From Sediminibacterium sp. (lineage in GTDB: Bacteria; Bacteroidota; Bacteroidia; Chitinophagales; Chitinophagaceae): a stretch of 18,204 bases of DNA. The notes beneath the pieces are model-generated. The model was not told the origin of the DNA. It did not search any database and worked only from the letters and a program-made list of their open reading frames with translations. Position 1 is the stretch's first letter, and each line of letters begins with the position of its first letter. The stretch covers positions 1 through 18,204 of the forward strand of contig JALQXE010000101.1 of assembly GCA_023263235.1 (NCBI GenBank), given 5' to 3'. Below are positions 7,099 to 13,683 of this stretch, in pieces. The translations under genes were made by a program, and so were the position numbers.

Positions 7099-8079
7099 TT
7101 ATTTTTTAGGCCCATAAACAAATGCTTCCATCACACGCATGGATTGTAAAGCATCTAAAGCAGAACATGGGTTCTTTCCATTTCCTAAAAAGAAAGTTAC
7201 TACTTTTTCAATTAGGTTTTGTTGATTGTGTAAAGGTGGATCAAAATGAATTTCTTCTTTTATCTTATTACGCTCTAAATATATTGTGTGTCCAAATACC
7301 GGAAATTCAATTCTTCCCTTTGTGCCTATTATAATAAAAGCATCCGTTTCTTGCATTTGCACATCTATCGCAAAATTCCAATCCCCCGTAAATTCAATGC
7401 CATTTTCCATTTGCATTGTTCCACGAACACAGTCTTCTACCAAATATAAACCAGCATTATTGCTTGCGGTACCCTCGTATTGAATCGCATTGCCAAAAAA
7501 ATAAAAAACAAGATCCAATTGATGCGGGGCCAAATCATAAAACAAGCCTCCACCAGCACTTGCTTTATTCAACCTCCAATTATTTTCATAATAATTTTTA
7601 GGAGCAGCTTTTTTATGCATAATAATTTTTACATCGGTCACTTTACCAATAAGTTCCTGTGCTAATAATTCTTTTACTTTTAAAAACAAAGGAAGCTGTC
7701 TTCGATAATGTGCAATGGTTAATTTGCCATTTAGTTCATTCGCCACTGCATGCATATGCTCGCATGCTTTAACAGTTGTAGCCATTGGCTTTTCTACATA
7801 CACAAATTTATTTGCCTTTAAAGCTTCAATGGCATAAGCTTCATGCACATTGGGAGGTGTAGCTATATATACTGCATCAATTAAATTACTATTTATTAAT
7901 GCAGATGCGTTTGTGAAAATATGAGGCACTTGATGGCGATTTGCATAATCTCTAAGCAATGCCTCGTCTCTTCGCATCACCGCCATTAATTTTGATTGGG
8001 GCACTTTATTAAATGCAGGGCCACTTTTTAATTCAGTGACACTTCCACAACCTATCATACCCCATCGAATCGTATCCAT
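7099..8079 (-). CDS. Gfo/Idh/MocA family NAD(P)-dependent oxidoreductase
   Basis: A 326-residue dehydrogenase of the glucose-fructose oxidoreductase / myo-inositol dehydrogenase family. The N-terminal Rossmann fold begins WGMIGCGSVTE (6-16), and the family's catalytic EKP is at 96-98 (VYVEKPMA). The C-terminal domain carries GGGLFYDLAPHQLD (177-190), where Asp182 and His186 match the family's conserved substrate-site positions. Such enzymes oxidise or reduce sugars, inositols or nucleotide sugars at one carbon. It sits 8 bases after the S9 peptidase stop and 6 bases before the kinase fusion, so it is almost surely cotranscribed. It may oxidise or reduce the sugar handled by the fusion enzyme and mutarotase. 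The substrate cannot be told from sequence. Confidence 0.88.
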   Translation of the reverse strand: MDTIRWGMIGCGSVTELKSGPAFNKVPQSKLMAVMRRDEALLRDYANRHQVPHIFTNASALINSNLIDAVYIATPPNVHEAYAIEALKANKFVYVEKPMATTVKACEHMHAVANELNGKLTIAHYRRQLPLFLKVKELLAQELIGKVTDVKIIMHKKAAPKNYYENNWRLNKASAGGGLFYDLAPHQLDLVFYFFGNAIQYEGTASNNAGLYLVEDCVRGTMQMENGIEFTGDWNFAIDVQMQETDAFIIIGTKGRIEFPVFGHTIYLERNKIKEEIHFDPPLHNQQNLIEKVVTFFLGNGKNPCSALDALQSMRVMEAFVYGPKK

Positions 8080-8087
8080 TTAATTTA

Positions 8088-10073
8088 TTAGTTTAAATAT
8101 TTTTTAAACCACTCCAAATGGCTGTTGTAACGGTGCACTATATAACTTGGTACACGTATGCCATGATTTTGATTGGGATAAATTATAAGTTGTGTTGGGA
8201 TACCAACCGATTTAAACGCTTGATACATTTGCTCCGCACCTACTACTGGTACATTAAAATCGGCTTGACTAGCCATAAACAAAGTAGGCGTTTTTATTTC
8301 TTTTACTTTAAAGAAAGGATAAGAAACGTCTAACCATTTTTGTAAATTTTCCCAAGGCTTTCCCAACTCAGGTTCGTATTGACTTATATACTGATCGGTA
8401 CCATAAAACGAAAGCATTAAGGAACTTCCTGCACCACTCACAGCTGCTTTAAAACGTTTATCTGTGGCAATAGTATAATTGGTTAAAATTCCACCATAGC
8501 TCCATCCGGCAATAGCCATTTTATTTTCATCGGCTACTCCTGTTTTTATCAAATAATCGGCAACGCCTATAATGTCTTTAACTTCTTTATTCCCCCAATC
8601 ACCATAAATACACTTAGTGTAAATTGCTCCACGTCCGCTACTACCTCTGTAATTTACTGCTGCTACAGCATAACCAGCTGCTGCATAAATTTGTCTCGTT
8701 AAATCAAATGAATACTCGTCTTGTGCAACTGGTCCACCATGTATAAATAAAACAAGGGGTAATTTTTTTGCACTGCTATCCGGCAAGTACAGAATACCAT
8801 TTACTTTATTATTGTCGCTTGCAATGGCAGTAAATCCTTTCACTACTATTTTTTGATAGCTGTTTACAAATGCGTCTTGTACATGTGTGACTTGTTTAAA
8901 ACCAATTCCATCATTATAGTAAACCTCGTTAGGTTGATTTGGAGTACTAAAAAGTGCTGCCATTTTACCTTTCTCATTCATATGAATACCATTGTAAACC
9001 CCTACTTCATTTGTAAATGGAAGGACTGCGCCGGTTGTCGCATTAATTTGAATGATATTTTGCTTGCGATCATCCTCGGCTGTTCCAAAAATATTTTTAC
9101 CATCAAGTGCCCAAAAAATATTATCTATGGAAAGGTCATATTTTTTGGTAATTATTTTTTCGGACTTTGTAGCAATATCAATAATTCCCACATTTTGTAA
9201 ATCGTACATATCATAGGCATCTTCGGAACTGCTTCTTAAAAATGCAATTTTAGTTTGATCTGGACTAAAAACAGGTTTATGATCATTTCCTTTATAAAAA
9301 GTTAGCTGAATAGGATTTGCATTTTTTGTTAAGGACAATAAAAAGATATCTGCATTTACATTTTGGTCAAAATCAAGACTCACATTACTTGCATAAGCAA
9401 CCCAATTGCCATCATTACTAACAACAGCTTCAGTTTCATTATTGATGCCTTTAGTTAAAGTATCTAATGTTTTTGATTTTATGTCAAAAGCGTATAAATG
9501 CGTTTTGCGATTATCTAGATAGCCTTCATAGTCGGCTTTAAAATGATAGCGATCTATTTCATAAGGTTGTCTCACATTGGTTTGTGCAGTATCCGCAAAA
9601 CTAGGATCCTTAATTTCAAACAAAATTTTACTACCATCCTTAAACCATTGATAATTTGAAATTTCTCCTTTAATATGAGTTAGCTGTATAGGTTCTCCGC
9701 CTCTACGATCCAATACATAAAGTTGCGTTTCTTCTTTTTCATCCTTACCGGCAGCTAAATAAGAAATATATTTTCCTTCAGGGCTCCACTGATAATTTGA
9801 AACACCTTTTGTTTGTTCTGTTAAAGTAACCGTTTCCTTTCCTGATTTATGAACCATGTATAATTTTCCAACATTTTTATCCTTTTTGGCATCTGCTTTA
9901 GAAGCTGAATATAAAATCCAATCTCCATCGGGAGAAACCAAGGGACTCCCTAAACTACTTATATCATAAATTGCATTGGGTGTTAATTTACGGGGCGCAA
10001 TAGTATTGGTTTGTGAAAATATATTGGAAGCAATAAGCACGATTCCACTTAACATTAAAAAAGGAAGACGCAT
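8088..10073 (-). CDS. Secreted S9 family prolyl oligopeptidase-type peptidase
   Basis: A 661-residue exported serine peptidase. Residues 1-20 are a signal peptide (MRLPFLMLSGIVLIASNIFS). Residues of about 30-400 form a TolB/WD40-like beta-propeller with repeated blade motifs (SPDGDWILYSA, SPEGKYISYLA, SPDQTKIAFLR). The alpha/beta-hydrolase domain carries HGGPVAQDEYSF (oxyanion region), GWSYGG with nucleophile Ser525, Asp605 in ASQADFNVPV and His637 in NQNHGI, a full catalytic triad. The family comprises dipeptidyl and acylaminoacyl peptidases, which remove short N-terminal pieces from peptides. It is the first gene of a four-gene minus-strand cluster. A terminator at 10124-10153 isolates it from the tRNA-like gene upstream, so its promoter should lie in 10074-10123, where TACATTTA (minus strand, 10094-10101) is the best -7-like element. 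Confidence 0.92.
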   Translation of the reverse strand: MRLPFLMLSGIVLIASNIFSQTNTIAPRKLTPNAIYDISSLGSPLVSPDGDWILYSASKADAKKDKNVGKLYMVHKSGKETVTLTEQTKGVSNYQWSPEGKYISYLAAGKDEKEETQLYVLDRRGGEPIQLTHIKGEISNYQWFKDGSKILFEIKDPSFADTAQTNVRQPYEIDRYHFKADYEGYLDNRKTHLYAFDIKSKTLDTLTKGINNETEAVVSNDGNWVAYASNVSLDFDQNVNADIFLLSLTKNANPIQLTFYKGNDHKPVFSPDQTKIAFLRSSSEDAYDMYDLQNVGIIDIATKSEKIITKKYDLSIDNIFWALDGKNIFGTAEDDRKQNIIQINATTGAVLPFTNEVGVYNGIHMNEKGKMAALFSTPNQPNEVYYNDGIGFKQVTHVQDAFVNSYQKIVVKGFTAIASDNNKVNGILYLPDSSAKKLPLVLFIHGGPVAQDEYSFDLTRQIYAAAGYAVAAVNYRGSSGRGAIYTKCIYGDWGNKEVKDIIGVADYLIKTGVADENKMAIAGWSYGGILTNYTIATDKRFKAAVSGAGSSLMLSFYGTDQYISQYEPELGKPWENLQKWLDVSYPFFKVKEIKTPTLFMASQADFNVPVVGAEQMYQAFKSVGIPTQLIIYPNQNHGIRVPSYIVHRYNSHLEWFKKYLN

Positions 10074-10123
10074 ACATAAAATTTTAAGTAAATTAAATGT
10101 ACGAACTTATTTAAATGTTATAT

Positions 10124-10153
10124 AAAAAATAGGGCAGTATAGAAATACCGCCC
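10124..10153 (-). terminator. Strong intrinsic terminator after the tRNA-like gene
   Basis: On the minus strand, arms at 10145-10153 and 10132-10140 form a 9-bp stem (one G-U pair) closed by a TTCT loop, followed by a run of six T (10124-10129). It lies 33 bases after the 3' end of the tRNA-like gene on the same strand, which suggests that gene is part of a defined transcript. Confidence 0.75.
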
Positions 10154-10186
10154 GTTTTAACGATTGCTTGCCTATGAATGTTCCAG

Positions 10187-10257
10187 CTGTCATAGATGGG
10201 ATCGAACCATCGTTAAGGGTTTTGCTGACCCTTGCCTCTCCACTCGGCCACATGACA
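10187..10257 (-). tRNA. tRNA-Cys(GCA)-like gene with non-canonical A33 and G73
   Basis: 71 bases fold into a complete cloverleaf. The acceptor arms TGTCATG/TATGACA give seven pairs with one G-U. U8 and G9 follow. The D arm is GCC/GGC around a loop containing GG, the anticodon stem is AGGGT/ACCCT around CAGCAAA, the variable loop is TAAC, and the T arm is GATGG/CCATC around TTCGATC. With a 7-base loop the anticodon is GCA (Cys). Compared with my memory of Bacteroidota tRNA-Cys, whose loop is CTGCAAA, position 33 is A instead of the nearly universal U. The discriminator is G, not the U73 that CysRS uses, and pair 1-72 is U-A. CCA is not encoded. It may be a divergent, specialised or decaying tRNA-Cys. 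An alternative 9-base anticodon loop is possible. Confidence 0.75.
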
Positions 10258-10338
10258 ATATTGTTTATTTAAATTTGATATAAAGAAGGAAGGAAAAAGA
10301 AGATTAAATGCTTGCATGTTTTTTATTTTGACTTTACC

Positions 10339-10402
10339 TCATCGTATTACCACCGCGGAGCAACAATCTCTCGGTTGGCACCCATTTAAGGGTTCTTGAT
10401 GA
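10339..10402. ncRNA. Possible structured RNA with a three-way junction
   Basis: Three nested helices can be drawn by eye. TCATC (10339-10343) pairs with GATGA (10398-10402) as the closing stem. Inside it, 10350-10378 forms a 9-bp hairpin interrupted by small bulges (CCA, CCG, GAG against CTC, CGG, TGG). ACCC/GGGT (10380-10393) forms a second hairpin with a 6-base loop. The pairing works on either strand. On the minus strand it would precede the tRNA-like gene; on the plus strand it would lie some 220 bases before the cation exchanger gene. It matches no riboswitch signature I know. The region is visibly more GC-rich than the flanking intergenic DNA. Confidence 0.3.
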
Positions 10403-10623
10403 CAGAACAAATATAGAATATAATTTTACATTGTCTACTATTTTTATAGACTTTTAGGAAAAAATTGGCGGCTTTTCTCTTATATGCTGATTATTAACAT
10501 TTTATATATTAATTAAATGTGGTGATTTTAGAGATTAAATAGTGGTTTTTTGATTAACGCAGCTTAAAAACACATCCTTAACTTTGAGGCTAGCAATAGC
10601 GTCCACTAATTAAACTGCCCTTC
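10403..10623 (+). promoter_or_regulatory. Non-coding upstream region with candidate promoter of the cation exchanger gene
   Basis: There is no convincing coding sequence here; the base composition is strongly AT-rich. TAACTTTG at 10579-10586 matches the TAnnTTTG minus-7 element of Bacteroidota exactly and lies 38 bases before the exchanger ATG. No TTG at a good distance is seen: the nearest upstream TTTG, at 10549-10552, is 26 bases away. A small hairpin, GTTCT/AGAAC, spans 10392-10408 and competes with the structure listed before it. Confidence 0.35.
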
Positions 10624-11661
10624 ATGAATTTTCAAACCATTTCTAGCAATGTACTCCTCATAATTTTTTTATTTTCCACTTTAGTGATTTGGGTAAGTGG
10701 TATCAAACTTACGAAGGCGATTGATGCAATTACTAGCTATTTTAATTTAGGGGAAGCATTCGGTGGGATGGTTTTTTTATCCATTGTCACCAATTTACCT
10801 GAGATTGCGATTACAGGTGTGGCAGCATATCATAGAGAATATGATATTGCTATTAGTAATTTATTAGGTGGTATTGCTATTCAAACTGTTGTTCTTGTGT
10901 TGATTGATATTTTTGGTGTGGGTCGTGCTGCACCCTTAACTGAAAAAGGGCATTCAAAAATTTTAATGATCGAAGGACTTTCAGTTATTTTTATTTTGAG
11001 CATCGTACTTATTGGAAGTCAGTTTCCATCAACACTCATGTTAGCAAGAAGCACTCCCTTTGAATGGATGATTTTATTTATTTGGCTGGGAACAATTTAT
11101 TTTACTACGCGTATGAGCAGGTCTAAAAAAATAAATATTGTTGCAACTCCCTTAAACTTACGCATTCGATTACCAAAATCTAAATTTCAAGGGACTATTC
11201 GTGAAGCCATACTGGTACTTGTTTTGGGAGCAATGATTACACTCATTGCCGGTTGGGCATTAGTTGCTACAGGAGAACAATTAACAGAAAGATGGGGAAT
11301 GAGTGGGATATTATTTGGAGGAACTATTTTAGCACTTTGCACAGCCTTGCCCGAAATTTCAACAGGCATTGCATCAGCTAAAATTAGAGATTATAATATG
11401 GCAGTGAGCGACATATTTGGGGGCAATGCATTTTTACCAGTACTCTTTTTAATGGCATCCTTCATTGGTGGAGATGCAATTTTACCCGATCTTAAACCAT
11501 CCGATATTTATTTAACAATTTTAGGAATTATACTTACTGGTATTTATATGATTGGCATGATTGTGCATTCAAAAAAACAAATATTTAGAATGGGCTTGGA
11601 TTCATTTATAGTACTCATTGTTTATCTCATTGGTTTAATTGGTTTGGTGACACTTATATAA
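10624..11661 (+). CDS. CaCA family sodium/calcium exchanger-type membrane transporter
   Basis: A 345-residue integral membrane protein with about ten hydrophobic segments in two homologous halves. Each half carries an alpha repeat: GGMVFLSIVTNLPEIAITG followed by SNLLGGI in the first, and GGTILALCTALPEISTG followed by SDIFGGN in the second. The paired acidic residues in the LPE motifs are the ion-coordinating positions in the family. These proteins exchange Ca2+ or another cation for Na+ or H+ across the inner membrane. A polar stretch near the middle (about residues 165-190) separates the halves. The second halves of the repeats (SNLLGG, SDIFGGN) depart somewhat from the common GSN, so the transported ion is uncertain. 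The gene appears to stand alone. Confidence 0.88.
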   Translation: MNFQTISSNVLLIIFLFSTLVIWVSGIKLTKAIDAITSYFNLGEAFGGMVFLSIVTNLPEIAITGVAAYHREYDIAISNLLGGIAIQTVVLVLIDIFGVGRAAPLTEKGHSKILMIEGLSVIFILSIVLIGSQFPSTLMLARSTPFEWMILFIWLGTIYFTTRMSRSKKINIVATPLNLRIRLPKSKFQGTIREAILVLVLGAMITLIAGWALVATGEQLTERWGMSGILFGGTILALCTALPEISTGIASAKIRDYNMAVSDIFGGNAFLPVLFLMASFIGGDAILPDLKPSDIYLTILGIILTGIYMIGMIVHSKKQIFRMGLDSFIVLIVYLIGLIGLVTLI

Positions 11662-11734
11662 TTTAACGTAAGGCTATAAAATCCCTTTTTTTAATAGTTG
11701 ATTATAGTTAACTTAGTTTAACAATAATTACCCT

Positions 11735-13030
11735 ATGGCAAATAGACGCAACTTTGTAAAGCAGTTAGGATTAATGGCTGGTGCATTTTCTGCAAATAGT
11801 TTATTTAATCAGGCACATGCCGCCGAATTTGAACATCTTAACTTATTAAAACAAGATGTAAGTGCAAAAGACCTTGCCATGGACGAGGATTATTGGAGTA
11901 TTATCCAACAAAGCTATACCACAAGCCCAGCCATCATTAATTTAAACAATGGTGGAGTAAGCCCAAGTCCACGCATTGTTCAAGACGCAGTGGAACGTTT
12001 TAATAAAATGACCAACGAAGGGCCTTCTTATTATATGTGGCGCATATTGGATCAGGGACGTGAACCCTTAAGATACAAACTAGCACAATTGGCAGGTGCT
12101 GATCCCGAAGAAATTGCAGTGAATAGAAATGCAACCGAAGCTTTAAATACGGTAATTTTTGGATTGGATTTAAAAGCAGGTGATGAAGTGATTGGTACCA
12201 AACAGGATTATCCCAATATGATAAATGCCTGGAGACAAAGAGCAGAAAGAGAAGGTATTGTATACAAGCAAATAAGTTTTCAGTTTCCTATAGAAAACGA
12301 TGATGAAATTGTTGCTGGTTTTGAAAAAGCCATCACACCCAAAACCAAAATCATTCATATCACGCATATCATTAACTGGATAGGTCAAATTTTACCAGTT
12401 AAAAAAATTACTGCAATGGCCAAGAAACATGGTATAGAAACCATTGTAGACGGAGCACATAGTTTTGGATTATTAGATTATAATGTGCCTGAATTGGGAT
12501 GCGATTATTTTGGCACTTCGTTGCATAAATTTTTATCAGCCCCTATTGGTAGTGGGATGTTATGGATTAAAAAAGAAAAGATTGAAAAAATTTGGCCCTT
12601 GGTTTGCAACGATAAACCAAGAGGTACTGATATAAGAAAATTTGAAACTTTGGGTACTAGAAGCTTTCCCATTGAACAAGGAATTGGCGAAGCAGTAAAT
12701 TTTCAAAATGGGATGGGTAGTAAAAGGAAGGAGGAGCGCATTCGATATTTAAAAAATTACTGGGCCACTCGTGTGCAAAATATTCCAAAAGTAAAAATTC
12801 ATACCTCTTTTAAAGATGAATATGCATGTGCTATATGCGGTGTGAGTGTTGAAGGTATGACGCCAGGTGCATTGGATAGCGCACTTTTTTCAAATTATAA
12901 AATACATACAGTTGGTATTGTTTGGGAAAATATTAGTTGTGTGCGTATTACACCCCATGTGTATACAAGAATTCAAGAATTAGATAAATTAGTAATGGCC
13001 ATTGATTCCATTGCTAAAAAAGGAAAATAA
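11735..13030 (+). CDS. Tat-exported PLP-dependent aminotransferase class V protein
   Basis: A 431-residue fold-type I PLP enzyme resembling isopenicillin N epimerase and cysteine desulfurase-like proteins. The N terminus NRRNFVKQLGLMAGAFSA is a twin-arginine signal (Arg4-Arg5) followed by a hydrophobic stretch and an AHA-type cleavage site near residue 30, so the folded, cofactor-loaded protein should reach the periplasm. LNNGGVSPSP (70-79) is the N-terminal substrate region, VDGAHSFG holds Asp239, which contacts the pyridine nitrogen, and TSLHKFLSAPIGSG holds Lys265, the expected Schiff-base lysine. No Cys loop typical of active cysteine desulfurases is apparent. The reaction (epimerase, transaminase or lyase) is not determinable. 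A probable terminator follows. Confidence 0.9.
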   Translation: MANRRNFVKQLGLMAGAFSANSLFNQAHAAEFEHLNLLKQDVSAKDLAMDEDYWSIIQQSYTTSPAIINLNNGGVSPSPRIVQDAVERFNKMTNEGPSYYMWRILDQGREPLRYKLAQLAGADPEEIAVNRNATEALNTVIFGLDLKAGDEVIGTKQDYPNMINAWRQRAEREGIVYKQISFQFPIENDDEIVAGFEKAITPKTKIIHITHIINWIGQILPVKKITAMAKKHGIETIVDGAHSFGLLDYNVPELGCDYFGTSLHKFLSAPIGSGMLWIKKEKIEKIWPLVCNDKPRGTDIRKFETLGTRSFPIEQGIGEAVNFQNGMGSKRKEERIRYLKNYWATRVQNIPKVKIHTSFKDEYACAICGVSVEGMTPGALDSALFSNYKIHTVGIVWENISCVRITPHVYTRIQELDKLVMAIDSIAKKGK

Positions 13031-13045
13031 TTGATGCTCATTTTT

Positions 13046-13088
13046 GTTTCCTTTCAATAATAATACAAATTCGGGAAACACTTTTTTT
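13046..13088 (+). terminator. Probable intrinsic terminator after the PLP enzyme gene
   Basis: GTTTCC (13046-13051) and GGAAAC (13074-13079) form a 6-bp stem with a long 22-base loop, followed two bases later by seven T residues (13082-13088). The long loop weakens the call. Confidence 0.4.
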
Positions 13089-13107
13089 GTTAGCCATACA
13101 TTTGAAA

Positions 13108-13683
13108 ATGAAATTTTTAATGTATGGCTTATTTTATAAGCAAGTATGCAAAATAATATTGGCATTTTTACTTTTCATTTCATCTAAAAATTTTGGGCAG
13201 TTTCAAAGTTCATTTGCAGTAAAGCATTTAGACCCTTATGATATAAGCATAAATGGGGGAACTAAAATATTGAACCAACTACTGTTCGACTGGACTTTAG
13301 GAAATATGGGAAACACGATTTCATATACTACTCGTCCTTCAATGATAGTGTCAACTGGTTATTTACAAAATAGTTCCGATGTTTTAGCGTTGTATCAAGA
13401 AATTGAAAGTTTTGGTTTACAAATAAAAGTGGGGCCCAACCCATTTCAAAATAAAGTATGGATTCATTGTGCGCAAGACGGCTTAGTTATTATAGCCATT
13501 AAATTTTTTAACAGCAATGGATTTATGATCAAACATATATTGGGCCCATTTTCTGGATTGTATTTTGAACAAAATTTTGAAATTCAAAAATTAATTACCC
13601 CAATATGCTATGTTCAAGTGCAATATAAAGTTGCTAATGAATTTACCTTTCAAAAAACATATAAACTTTTACAACATTTATAA
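13108..13683 (+). CDS. Small secreted protein with type IX secretion C-terminal domain
   Basis: A 191-residue protein. An N-terminal hydrophobic stretch (KIILAFLLFISS) ending in NFGQ looks like a signal peptide. The middle holds the short pattern ISINGGTKILNQLLFDWTLG and then a TGYLQ, common in small type IX-sorted Bacteroidota proteins (compare the WTLGE and TQGF signatures). The C-terminal 80 residues begin VGPNPFQNKVWI, matching the start of type A sorting domains (PNPF followed by a beta-sandwich), so the protein should be exported and attached to or released from the outer membrane by the type IX system. A TTG at 13087 could extend it by seven residues, but the ATG at 13108 gives a normal signal peptide. 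Its stop overlaps the next start (TAATG), implying coupled synthesis. Its function is unknown. Confidence 0.7.
   Translation: MKFLMYGLFYKQVCKIILAFLLFISSKNFGQFQSSFAVKHLDPYDISINGGTKILNQLLFDWTLGNMGNTISYTTRPSMIVSTGYLQNSSDVLALYQEIESFGLQIKVGPNPFQNKVWIHCAQDGLVIIAIKFFNSNGFMIKHILGPFSGLYFEQNFEIQKLITPICYVQVQYKVANEFTFQKTYKLLQHL

Noticed and set aside
10303..10320. Small near-palindrome ATGC-TT-GCAT as a possible operator.
   Set aside because: Only 4-base arms; expected by chance in sequence of this length.
10339..10380. Minus strand shows GTGCCA and then CCGCGGTGGTAATACG, resembling the 530-loop region of 16S rRNA.
   Set aside because: The match is short and broken by a 17-base and a 3-base insertion, and nothing upstream or downstream resembles rRNA; most likely chance.
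10339..10405. Minus-strand TCATCAAGA, GGGTGCCAA and GATGA recall pieces of a SAM-I riboswitch.
   Set aside because: The P2 and P3 core (GGA, GGCCC and GCAACC blocks) is absent and the spacing is wrong, so no riboswitch is called.
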